The translations under genes were made by a program, and so were the position numbers. DNA of 43,921 nt, taken from positions 1 through 43,921 of the IMG/VR virus record IMGVR_UViG_3300046517_002700; one strand, 5' to 3'. The notes under the pieces were generated by a model. It was given only the letters and a program-made list of their open reading frames with translations. It ran no database searches and was not told where the DNA came from. Positions within the stretch are counted from its first letter, which is position 1. Every line of letters starts with the position of its first letter. This document shows positions 33,566 to 40,524 of this stretch, piece by piece. Origin of the DNA: a virus.

Positions 33566-34592
33566 GCTGATGCGTTTCATCGCAACCATTCTGGTTTTGT
33601 ACCAGAGCATTTTGTACCCAATCCATTGAAACGGGTGTTCCACGGGGAACGTCGCGCGTGACGCGCGCACCGAGCAGCTCCTCGTAGCGCTCGGGGGCGA
33701 GGCCATCGCCTGGCCGCAGCACCGCCATGTTCTCCGCGGTAAGCGCCTCGCCGGCCGCCACGTCGCGCGTCACCCAGAGCGAGCGGCGCAGCTCCATCGA
33801 CGGCACTTCCGCGATCGACGGGCCATACGCCACGCGGCCCACGGCGGCCGCGGCCGCGCGCACGTCGCGCACCATCTGCGCGAACTCCCGCGGCGTCGAC
33901 GCGAAGCCGCCGTCCGGCCCCTCCTGGTCGAGCGACAGGTGGCGCTCGATCACCTCGGCGCCGAGCGCCGTCGCCACCACCGCCGTCGTGCTCCCCACCG
34001 TGTGGTCCGAGAGCCCCACGCGCGTGCCGAAGCGCTCGAGCATGTGGGCCATCGTGATCACGTTGTAGGCCGCGGCTTCGGCGGGGTACGCGCTCACGCA
34101 GCGCAGGAGCGTGACACCCGCCGCGCCGAATTCCGTCGCCACGTCGACGGCTTGCTCGATCTCGTCCTCGGTCGCCATGCCGGTGGAGAGGATGAGCGGC
34201 TTGCCGGTGGAGGCCGCGTGCCGGATCAGGTCCAGGTAGGTGATCTCGAAGGACGCGATCTTGTAGAGCGGGCAGCCGAGCGTCTCGAGGAAATCCACGG
34301 AGGCGTGGTCGAAGGGTGTCGAGAAGGCCACCATGCCGCGCGCGCGGCACTCCTCGAAGATGCGCGCGTGCCAGTCCCACGGCGTCCTGCAGCGCTCGTA
34401 GAGGTCGGTGAGCCTCGTGCCTGCCCAGGGGCCGCGCTCCAGCCGGCGCTCGCACACCGTCATCGTGGTCCAGGTCTGGAGTTTCAGAGCCATTGCCCCC
34501 GCAGAGGCCGCCGCGCCAACGATGCGTAATGCGCGATCGAAATCACCGAGGTGAGCAGCACCCATCTCAGCGACGATCATTGGACAGGTCAT
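33537..34592 (-). CDS. Nonulosonic acid synthase (NeuB/PseI family)
   Basis: 351 residues. The NeuB-type TIM barrel starts at IVAEMGAAHLGD. It contains ALKLQTW, the STPFD strand, CPLYKIASFEI, LILSTGMA, LSDHTVG and VIERHLSL followed by GPDGGFASTPREF. The C-terminal antifreeze/SAF domain is RRSLWVTRDVAAGE to GTPVSMDWV (about 268-327). It condenses phosphoenolpyruvate with a six-carbon amino sugar to make a nine-carbon acid. The GPD-x-x-F segment is closer to PseI than to sialic-acid NeuB, so pseudaminic-type product is favoured but not proven. The last 25 residues are an extra tail that covers promoter-like sequence. Confidence 0.85.
   Translation of the reverse strand: MTCPMIVAEMGAAHLGDFDRALRIVGAAASAGAMALKLQTWTTMTVCERRLERGPWAGTRLTDLYERCRTPWDWHARIFEECRARGMVAFSTPFDHASVDFLETLGCPLYKIASFEITYLDLIRHAASTGKPLILSTGMATEDEIEQAVDVATEFGAAGVTLLRCVSAYPAEAAAYNVITMAHMLERFGTRVGLSDHTVGSTTAVVATALGAEVIERHLSLDQEGPDGGFASTPREFAQMVRDVRAAAAAVGRVAYGPSIAEVPSMELRRSLWVTRDVAAGEALTAENMAVLRPGDGLAPERYEELLGARVTRDVPRGTPVSMDWVQNALVQNQNGCDETHQLDSGAPVAP
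33590..33618. repeat. Operator-like repeats upstream of the candidate late promoter
   Basis: TCTGGT (33590..33595) and ACCAGA (33601..33606) form a perfect inverted repeat with a 5-base spacer. TTTTGTACC also occurs twice, at 33595..33603 and 33610..33618, 15 bases apart. The stretch is AT-rich for this genome and lies 25-55 bases upstream of the TTGACA box, where an activator or repressor would bind. It is inside the 3' end of the synthase gene. Confidence 0.45.
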
Positions 34593-35086
34593 ATCGTGCA
34601 GCCTGAATGCAGCCGGCGCTTAACCGCGACGTACGCTTGATGGGCCTCTATCGCGGTGTTGAATGTCCCGAGATAAGTACGCTTGCCGTCGATCTGGATC
34701 TTCGCTTGAAAACGGTCGCGACACATCGCGACTCCCAGCAATCCGGCTTTGCTGTTGCACCTTGCGCGCCGCTGATTTTGTAGATTGATGTGCCTCGGCA
34801 CGTCCCGCAAGTTAGCCCAGCGGTTATCCGTTCTAACGCCATTGATGTGGTCGATGTCGCCTCTCGGCCATTCTCCCGTCATCCAAAACCACGCGAGACG
34901 ATGCGCCTGAACGATGCAAGATGGTCTTCCGCCAATGCCGATGCGAAGATAGCCGCACGACGAGACGTTGCCAGCGATTTTGCCGGCCTTGATTCGTGGA
35001 CGCGCTTTCCAGCTAAAGATCCCGGTGAGCGGGTTGTAGTCGAGCGCCGCTCTAATCTCTGCGTGCGTCGTGCGGGGCGCGCTCAT
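34589..35086 (-). CDS. HNH homing endonuclease with AP2-type DNA-binding domain
   Basis: 165 residues, joined to both neighbours by ATGA overlaps. An HNH_3-type nuclease covers residues 58-95: AHRLAWFWMTGEWP with H62, then DIDHINGVRTDNRWANL with D79, H80 and N88. Residues 115-152 form an AP2/ERF-like unit (GLLGVAMCRDRFQAKI, then RTYLGTFNTAIEAHQAY). Such free-standing genes spread by cutting unoccupied sites. In four sampled 60-base lines GC is about 55 percent, against about 72 percent in one line of the next gene, pointing to recent arrival. Confidence 0.85.
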   Translation of the reverse strand: MSAPRTTHAEIRAALDYNPLTGIFSWKARPRIKAGKIAGNVSSCGYLRIGIGGRPSCIVQAHRLAWFWMTGEWPRGDIDHINGVRTDNRWANLRDVPRHINLQNQRRARCNSKAGLLGVAMCRDRFQAKIQIDGKRTYLGTFNTAIEAHQAYVAVKRRLHSGCTI

Positions 35087-35547
35087 TCGAGGTCCAGTGC
35101 GTAGGTGTCCTGGATGTGCACGAAACCCAGCTCGCGGAAGAAGGCCCGCGAGGCCTCGTTCGCCGGCGCGATGTTCGCGAGGAACGCCTTGCGGACGAGG
35201 CTCGGCTTCTCCAGGACGTGCTTCGAGCACTTGCGCACCAGCTCGCGCACGGCCCACGTCCCGTAGCCGCAGCCCTGGTGCTCCTTCGCGATCGCGAGAC
35301 CGATCTCGTATTTGTGGGTGAGGTAGATGGCGCCCACGCTCTCGTCGCCGTGCCTCACGATGTACCAGAGGCGGTACGGATAGCGCTGCGTGAAGGAGAG
35401 GTGATCCTCCCAGGAGGGCATCTCGCGGTGCGAGATGTTCGCCTCGGCCGGGCGCTCGGCGAGCAGCTTGTAGAGGAACTCGGCCGCCTGCGGCACGTGC
35501 CCGATGGCCACCAGCCGCGGAGCGTTGGGGTCGACTGCCTTCCTCAC
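35083..35547 (-). CDS. GNAT N-acetyltransferase of the sugar cassette
   Basis: 154 residues from GTG 35547 (GTGA overlap with the HisF2-like gene). GNAT features: VGAIYLTHKYEIGLAI strand pair, acetyl-CoA loop QGCGYGTWAV (91-100) and N130...AFFRELGF at the end. By place it would acetylate the 4-amino group of the sugar precursor, the PseH step. The protein is near the usual PseH length. An alternative is acylation of the finished sugar. Confidence 0.72.
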   Translation of the reverse strand: MRKAVDPNAPRLVAIGHVPQAAEFLYKLLAERPAEANISHREMPSWEDHLSFTQRYPYRLWYIVRHGDESVGAIYLTHKYEIGLAIAKEHQGCGYGTWAVRELVRKCSKHVLEKPSLVRKAFLANIAPANEASRAFFRELGFVHIQDTYALDLE

Positions 35548-36296
35548 AGGCGCACCTCCACGCCACGCTGGGCGAGGTACCGGCTCGCCCCGCGCGGCGT
35601 CTGGTCAGTGAACTGGAACATGGCCCCGGCCGCGACGGCGTGCGCGCCGGCCGCGAGCGCGTCCAGCATGTCGAGATACGTGCCGCAGCCACCGTTCGCG
35701 ATGACCGGCACCGTGACGAGCGGCGCCACGCGGCGGATCAACTCCAGGTCGTATCCCTCCATCGTTCCCTCGCGCGCGATCGAGGTGAGCAGGATCTCGC
35801 CCGCGCCCATCCCCGCCACCATCTTCACCACGTACTCGACGTCCACGGGATTCGGCATGTCGCCCCAGCGCATCGCGACGGTACCGGCATGCGTCCACGC
35901 GAAGCCCCTGTTCGCGTCGACCGCGGCCACGATGGCCTGCCGCCCGAACTTGTCGGCCGCGTCGCCAATCACGTTCCAGTGCGTGCAGATCGCCACCTTG
36001 TCGGCGCCGGCCGCGAGGAGGTCGCGCACGTCCTGCACGTTGCGCACGCCACCGCCGACGGTGACGGGCGTGAACATGGCGCGGCAGATCTTCTCGACCA
36101 GCGCCAGGTTCGGCCCGCGCCCTTCGCGGGTCGCCGCGATGTCGAGCACGACGAGCTCGTCCACGCCGCGAGCGGCATGCACGTGGGCCGCCTGCAGCAC
36201 GTGGCCGACCGACCGCCAGGCGTCGAAGCGCTTCCCCTTCACCAGCTCGTCGCCGCGGGCGAGCAGCACCGGAATCACGCGCGTGGCAAGTCCCAT
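35544..36296 (-). CDS. AglZ/HisF2-type acetamidino-modification protein
   Basis: 250 residues from ATG 36296 (TGATG with the amidotransferase stop). A HisF-like TIM barrel: RVIPVLLARGDELVKGKRF, VVLDIAATREGR, TVGGGVRNVQDV, AAVDANR (D127) and VIANGGCGTYLD. Histidine-pathway HisF has a catalytic Asp in the first strand (IPCLDV); here that is IPVLLA, as in HisF2/AglZ proteins of surface-sugar loci. Those work with a WbpG/PseA amidotransferase to pass ammonia for converting an acetamido to an acetamidino group. No HisH glutaminase gene is present nearby. Confidence 0.82.
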   Translation of the reverse strand: MGLATRVIPVLLARGDELVKGKRFDAWRSVGHVLQAAHVHAARGVDELVVLDIAATREGRGPNLALVEKICRAMFTPVTVGGGVRNVQDVRDLLAAGADKVAICTHWNVIGDAADKFGRQAIVAAVDANRGFAWTHAGTVAMRWGDMPNPVDVEYVVKMVAGMGAGEILLTSIAREGTMEGYDLELIRRVAPLVTVPVIANGGCGTYLDMLDALAAGAHAVAAGAMFQFTDQTPRGASRYLAQRGVEVRL

Positions 36297-37405
36297 CAGG
36301 CCTCCTCGAACTCGCAGAGCAGGGGGCGCGCGAGCTCCACCCCGTTGAAGAGTTGCCAGTTCGTGAACCGGTCGAGGGTCACGTGCAGGTCCTCGCCCGC
36401 GATGCCGATGCGGTGCAGCACGCGCCCTACGGGGACACCCATGTATTGCCCCGGAAAGAGCCCGTCCCGCTCGTGCACGAGCGCCATCGCCTGCTCGCGC
36501 GACATGCGACCGGCGCGGATGTCGACGCTCACCTGGGCCGCGAGCCGCCCGTAGCCGAACTTGCGATACATGCCGTGGTCGTGCAGCCCCGTCATCGCGT
36601 TGTCGAGGTTCTCGAATTCCCACCAGTTCGCCATGCTGGGCAGCCGCGTCTCGAATCCGGCATCGCGCGCAATCGCGGCATTCACCCAGCTATCCCACTC
36701 CACGTACTGCCCGAGGAAGTGCGCTTCCACGCCCACGCGCTCGACGTCGCTCTCGTCGGGCGGCATGTAGTCGAGCATGTCGCGCTCGGTGATGTCGCTT
36801 TCGCCGATGAGGTCGGCGGGGCGCAGCCCCAGGAAGCCGCCGAACTCGGCCACCCAGCGGCGCGTCATCGTCCTCGCCTCCTCGGCCCCTGGCGGCCCGC
36901 CGTACTGCGCCTGCGGGTTCTCGCCGTAGAAGATGAGCGGGATGCCGAGCTGGACCGCCGCGCGGAAGGGTGTCGTGAAGATGGAGACGTGCTCGGGCCA
37001 GGAGATGTCGCCCACCAGGTACAGGCCCAGCCGATTGAGGATCGCGCGCGTGCGCACGTTCGGCGTCACCTCGATCGTCGTCGCGAAGCGCGCGAGGTTG
37101 TCGATGTTCGCGCGTCCCATCGGCGTCAGCATGCACGTGGTCGCCGTCACCACGAGCGGCCGCGCGCCGAGCTCGAGGAGCTTCAGCGCCTGGAAGGTCG
37201 AGTCCTTCCCGCCCGAGGAGGCCACGATGCAGTCGAAGCCCGACGGGTTGCGGTGGCGCTCGAGGAGGTCTTCCAGCGCGCGGCGCCGGCCCCGCCAGTC
37301 GATGTCCGGGCGCTTCGCCGCCGTGAGGCAGGCCGAGCACACGCCGTCCACGAAGGCCGTGTCCGGCCTCGTGTCGGGTATGACGCAGAGCTTGCAGCGG
37401 TTCAT
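36296..37405 (-). CDS. N-acetyl sugar amidotransferase (WbpG/PseA family)
   Basis: 369 residues from ATG 37405 (ATGA overlap). N-terminal zinc-type cysteines C4/C7 (CKLC) and C23/C26 (CSAC) precede a PP-loop ATPase motif SSGGKDST (63-70), then ISWPEHVSIFTTPF and IFYGENPQAQYGG, all typical of WbpG/PseA. The family makes acetamidino groups on nonulosonic acids or their precursors using ATP and ammonia. Length is normal. With the HisF2-like neighbour it strongly suggests an amidino-bearing sugar product. Confidence 0.87.
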   Translation of the reverse strand: MNRCKLCVIPDTRPDTAFVDGVCSACLTAAKRPDIDWRGRRRALEDLLERHRNPSGFDCIVASSGGKDSTFQALKLLELGARPLVVTATTCMLTPMGRANIDNLARFATTIEVTPNVRTRAILNRLGLYLVGDISWPEHVSIFTTPFRAAVQLGIPLIFYGENPQAQYGGPPGAEEARTMTRRWVAEFGGFLGLRPADLIGESDITERDMLDYMPPDESDVERVGVEAHFLGQYVEWDSWVNAAIARDAGFETRLPSMANWWEFENLDNAMTGLHDHGMYRKFGYGRLAAQVSVDIRAGRMSREQAMALVHERDGLFPGQYMGVPVGRVLHRIGIAGEDLHVTLDRFTNWQLFNGVELARPLLCEFEEA

Positions 37406-37998
37406 GGTTCGGGTTTCCTCAGGAGCCACCACGTGCACGAATCGAAGCCGTCGCCGCGCTCGAGGCCCCCGCTATCCTCGAGCTCCATGCCCATCGCCTC
37501 GTAGAGAAGCCCGAAGGGGCGGCGCCACAGCCGCTCGGCGTGGCCGCGGTAAGGCACCTCCTCCTCGGTGGCGGCCTCGTACTCGATCGCGAGCACCCAG
37601 CGGCGCGAGGCCGCGACGATGGAGGCCATCGTGGCGGCGAGCTCCGCGGGCGGCACGTGGATGAGCACCCCCGCGGTGAACGCGAGGTCGAAGGCCAGCG
37701 GCCAGCGGCTGGCGACCTGCGCCGCGGCCAGCTCGATCGCATCCACGCCCGCGTCGTGCGCCATGTCCAGCGCCACCAGGTTCACGTCGACTCCGATGGC
37801 GCGCACGCGTGCGTCCACGTCGCGGATGGCGAGCAGGTTCCAGCCCGCGCCGCAGCCCACCTCGAGCACGCGGGAGGCCCGCGTGCGCTCGAGCACGAGC
37901 TCCCAGAACGAGCGCCGCGCCATCCAGTCCACCTTCATGTTCCGCAGCGCATAGGCGATGCCGAAATCGCCCGCCCAGAAGCGCTCGTGCTCAGACAT
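37402..37998 (-). CDS. Pseudaminic acid biosynthesis-associated methylase
   Basis: 198 residues. The start (HERFWAGDFGIAYALRN) is characteristic of a methyltransferase family found in pseudaminic-acid loci. SAM-binding motif I is VLEVGCGAGW (44-53), with an acidic D71 at the end of strand 2, and AFTAGVLIHVPP is motif IV. The C-terminal part is short. It overlaps the dehydratase gene by eight bases. It probably methylates the sugar or its N-acyl group; the exact acceptor is unknown. Confidence 0.78.
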   Translation of the reverse strand: MSEHERFWAGDFGIAYALRNMKVDWMARRSFWELVLERTRASRVLEVGCGAGWNLLAIRDVDARVRAIGVDVNLVALDMAHDAGVDAIELAAAQVASRWPLAFDLAFTAGVLIHVPPAELAATMASIVAASRRWVLAIEYEAATEEEVPYRGHAERLWRRPFGLLYEAMGMELEDSGGLERGDGFDSCTWWLLRKPEP

Positions 37999-38833
37999 GG
38001 GCGAGCCTTTCGCGCAGTTCCGGCACGGTGAGGCGCCGCGCCGTGTCGCTGGAAAGCCCCGCGCGCATCGACTCGTGGCGCTTCTCGAAGGCGGTCAAGC
38101 CCGTCACGCGCATCGTGGCGCCGAGCGCCTCGGCGAGGTCGCCCAGGCAGAAGGCGGGAAGGTCCGGAATGGCGGGCTCGGGCGGCATGCGCTCGATGGT
38201 GTCCAGCACCAGGTCCACCGCCTCGTCCACCGTCATCCAGAAGCGCGTCGATTCCGGATCCGTCACTGGCACCGCTTCGCCGCGTGCGATGAACTCGCGC
38301 CACCGCGGGATCACGGAGCCGGTCGAGCACACGACGTTGCCGTAGCGGGTCGTGGAGAAGCGCGGCCGCCGGCCGCCGTGCGTGCGGTTGGCCGCGAGCA
38401 CGAGCGACTCGGCGAGCGCCTTCGACTGCCCGTACGCGCTCACCGGCTCGAAGGCCTTGTCCGAGGAGAGGAGCACCATCGAATGCACGGTGGAGGTCGC
38501 GATCGCGGCGTCGATCACGTTCATGGTCCCGCCCACGTTGGTCTTCACCATCTCGTCGGGGTTGTAGTAGCCCACCTCGATCCGCTTCAGCGCCGCGGCG
38601 TGCACCACGACGTCCACACCTTCCATCGCGCGCACGAGCCGGTCGCGGTCGCGCACGTCACCCACGAAGAAGCGCAGTCGCTCGTTGCCCGCGAATGCCT
38701 CGCGCATCGCCGCCTGGCGGTGCTCGCAGCGGGAGAAGATGCAGATGCGCTCCACCTTGTCGCCCGCCAGCAGCCGGCGCGTGAAGGCGCGGCCGAAGTA
38801 ACCAGAGCCACCTGTCAGGAGCACGCTACGCAT
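37991..38833 (-). CDS. PseB-like NAD(P)-dependent sugar-nucleotide dehydratase
   Basis: 280 residues from ATG 38833 (an ATG seven codons earlier is possible). Rossmann motif TGGSGYFG (7-14), VVHAAALKRIEVGYYNPDE, KTNVGGTMNVIDAA, SSDKAFEP (catalytic-type S124-D125-K126), Y134GQSK138 and RYGNVVCSTGSVIP match the FlaA1/PseB UDP-GlcNAc 4,6-dehydratase family. This is the first step of the pseudaminic pathway. It is about 50 residues shorter than usual PseB. A CapD-type epimerase with a different nucleotide sugar is the alternative. Confidence 0.75.
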   Translation of the reverse strand: MRSVLLTGGSGYFGRAFTRRLLAGDKVERICIFSRCEHRQAAMREAFAGNERLRFFVGDVRDRDRLVRAMEGVDVVVHAAALKRIEVGYYNPDEMVKTNVGGTMNVIDAAIATSTVHSMVLLSSDKAFEPVSAYGQSKALAESLVLAANRTHGGRRPRFSTTRYGNVVCSTGSVIPRWREFIARGEAVPVTDPESTRFWMTVDEAVDLVLDTIERMPPEPAIPDLPAFCLGDLAEALGATMRVTGLTAFEKRHESMRAGLSSDTARRLTVPELRERLAHV

Positions 38834-39413
38834 TCGTCGCAATGAGCGCGGCATACATGCGCTCGGCGCGCTGCCAGTCGCTCTCGGTGTTGATGTCGCA
38901 CACCCGGTCCTCGGGCAGCGGCACCAGCGCGGTCCTGGTCCCGATGAGCGGCTCGCGCGCGATGTACGCCCAGCCGCGTCCCCAGTAGAAGGCGCCGGCG
39001 TCGCGCAGCGGCTCGCGGCCCACCGCGAAGGCGAAGGTGGCCTCGGTCGTGCGCATCAGCAGGAGTCCGTCCATCAGGTCGGACGGCCTCAAGAGCGGGC
39101 ACGTCGCGTACAGCACGCACACGTAGAGCGGGATCATCTCGCGCGTGGCGACGGCCTCGGCCACGCGCGCACCCACTTCCTGCGTGCCGATGTCGTCCCA
39201 GCCGGGCGGTCGCATCATCGGCTCGGCCCCGAAGCTCCTCGCCACGTCGGCGGTCGCCACGTCGTCGGTCGACACGATCACGCGGTCGAAGACGCCGGTA
39301 TCGCGCGCGCACTCGATGGAATACGCGATGATGGGCTTGCCGTGGAAAGCGCGGATGTTCTTGCCGGGAATGCGAACCGACCCACATCTCGCGGGGATGA
39401 CGCAGATTTTCAC
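38826..39413 (-). CDS. CMP-nonulosonic acid cytidylyltransferase (NeuA/PseF family)
   Basis: 195 residues from GTG 39413 (GTGA overlap). The nucleotide-binding start is IPARCGSVRIPGKNI (R9, K18; the usual GG is CG here), followed by FHGKPIIAYSIECA, VIVSTDDVATADVA and the closing DINTESDWQRAERMY (173-187). It activates the nine-carbon acid with CTP as the CMP-sugar that glycosyltransferases use. It is about 30 residues shorter than most PseF proteins. It is the first sugar gene transcribed in the cassette. Confidence 0.85.
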   Translation of the reverse strand: MKICVIPARCGSVRIPGKNIRAFHGKPIIAYSIECARDTGVFDRVIVSTDDVATADVARSFGAEPMMRPPGWDDIGTQEVGARVAEAVATREMIPLYVCVLYATCPLLRPSDLMDGLLLMRTTEATFAFAVGREPLRDAGAFYWGRGWAYIAREPLIGTRTALVPLPEDRVCDINTESDWQRAERMYAALIATNA

Positions 39414-39574
39414 GGTCGATCGCGTTTTGCTTCAAACGCCCCGATGGCTTCCGCGCCGATCTGCCTCGGCGTAATCCTCGTCTTCTCGGACTTCACCGCG
39501 AAGACCAGGCGCCCGAGGCGCCACCATCGCGCACTCGCTGGCGGTTTCACATTCCACGTAATCCAGAGCTTCAA
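39410..39574 (-). CDS. Small basic protein at the start of the sugar cassette
   Basis: 54 residues from TTG 39574, chosen because AAGGAG lies six bases upstream and the TTGA overlaps the previous stop; an ATG seven codons earlier is possible. Trp/Arg-rich (KLWITWNVKPPASARWWRL), then Lys/Arg-rich. No recognised domain. It couples accessory genes to the cytidylyltransferase gene. Confidence 0.45.
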   Translation of the reverse strand: MKLWITWNVKPPASARWWRLGRLVFAVKSEKTRITPRQIGAEAIGAFEAKRDRP

Positions 39575-39915
39575 GCCAGCTCCTTCATGCAAGCGTCCAC
39601 CACGTTCGAGGCCTGCACCTTCAATTCCGGCCGCGGCGCTTCTCCCTCGAAGGTGCGCAGCATCAGCTCCACGCGGGCGACCAGGCGCACACGGATCTGC
39701 TCCGTTACCTGCGACTTAGCTTGCGTGGTCGGCGTGTCGCCCGCCACGGCCTTGTAAGCGGCGCGCGCGCAGGCCTCGGCGAACCGGGCGGCCGTCGCCG
39801 GATCGAGCGCGCACCAGCGCACCGGCTTCTCGAAGTGCATCACCACAAGCCCGTCGCGGTCGGATAGCTGCACCGTGCGCGTGCCGTCTTCGTCGATGAG
39901 GATCTGGGCGCTCAC
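39571..39915 (-). CDS. Hypothetical accessory phage protein
   Basis: 114 residues from GTG 39915 (GTGA overlap). The N-terminal third is beta-type (ILIDEDGTRTVQL, DGLVVMHFEKPVRW). The rest is helical with LDPATAARFAEACARAAYKA and a QVTEQIRVRLVARVELMLRTF helix. Encoded among small phage accessory genes. Function not recognised. Confidence 0.55.
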   Translation of the reverse strand: MSAQILIDEDGTRTVQLSDRDGLVVMHFEKPVRWCALDPATAARFAEACARAAYKAVAGDTPTTQAKSQVTEQIRVRLVARVELMLRTFEGEAPRPELKVQASNVVDACMKELA

Positions 39916-40139
39916 TGCGGCGCTGCGCCCTGCTGCAGGAGGGGGGTTCCCGTGCGCAGCCCAACCACCTCGACCACGTAGCCGCTGTCCGGGTGACGCT
40001 CGAGGAAGTTCGCGCGTGCGAGACGCGCGCCCGAGGGCGACGAGTAGACCGTCGCATGCTCCCGGCGATGGATCACCATGCCGCGCTTGAGCCACCCCTC
40101 GCGGCCGGTGGAGTTCACGAGCCTCACGAGGTAGCTCAT
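39912..40139 (-). CDS. Small hypothetical protein
   Basis: 75 residues from ATG 40139 (ATGA overlap with the membrane peptide). Strand-rich, basic (REGWLKRGMVIHRREHATVY), with a later SGYVVEVVGLR. Looks like a compact beta-barrel-type domain. No family recognised. Confidence 0.5.
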   Translation of the reverse strand: MSYLVRLVNSTGREGWLKRGMVIHRREHATVYSSPSGARLARANFLERHPDSGYVVEVVGLRTGTPLLQQGAAPQ

Positions 40140-40231
40140 GGCGTCTCGCACATCACCAGCACCACGACAACCGCCGCGATGGCGAGGAGGACGAGTGCGA
40201 GGAGGACGAGCGGCCGGTACTCGTTCGCCAT
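40136..40231 (-). CDS. 31-residue single-span membrane peptide
   Basis: ATG 40231 follows the Acb2-like stop as TGATG, and the stop overlaps the next ATG. Residues 7-27 (PLVLLALVLLAIAAVVVVLVM) are a single membrane helix with a short polar start (MANEYR) and end. Peptides like this can be holin regulators, pinholin-like or toxin-like; the neighbours do not decide. Kept by coupling on both sides. Confidence 0.5.
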   Translation of the reverse strand: MANEYRPLVLLALVLLAIAAVVVVLVMCETP

Positions 40232-40524
40232 CAGAAGAAGGTCGGCTTGGCCACCGCGCGCGTGAGCGCCATGAGGCCGGTCTGCAGGTCCGTGGCACCG
40301 ATGGAGACCCAGCGCTGGTCGAGGCCTTCGCCCATCGAGCGCAGCTTCGCCACGAGCACGCCCAACTCGACCCCGCGCTCCTTGATCTCGTTCATCGTGT
40401 CGATTTCCTCCCGCGAAAGCTCGCGGTAGCCCTTGATCTCGCGATGCTGGTTTTCCATGTCGTCCGCCACTCGTTCGGCGAGCGCATCCCACGCCTGGTC
40501 TATCTGGTCGCGCTCGATTGTCAT
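40231..40524 (-). CDS. Acb2-like anti-CBASS cyclic-nucleotide sponge
   Basis: 97 residues; ATG 40524 overlaps the aminotransferase stop (ATGA). The segments NQHREIKGYRELSREEIDTMN (shown as HREIKGYRELSREEID), IKERGVELGVLV, DQRWVSIGATDLQTGLMAL and the C-terminal TRAVAKPTFF fit the Acb2 hairpin family, whose P. aeruginosa phage members are about 94 residues. Known for the family: hexamers that bind cyclic di- and trinucleotides and so keep CBASS effectors silent. Found by motif recall, not alignment; the match runs over most of its length. Confidence 0.8.
   Translation of the reverse strand: MTIERDQIDQAWDALAERVADDMENQHREIKGYRELSREEIDTMNEIKERGVELGVLVAKLRSMGEGLDQRWVSIGATDLQTGLMALTRAVAKPTFF

Noticed and set aside
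35544-36296. Histidine biosynthesis HisF
   Set aside because: The first-strand catalytic Asp is missing, no other his genes are near, and the neighbour is a WbpG-type amidotransferase, so HisF2/AglZ fits better.
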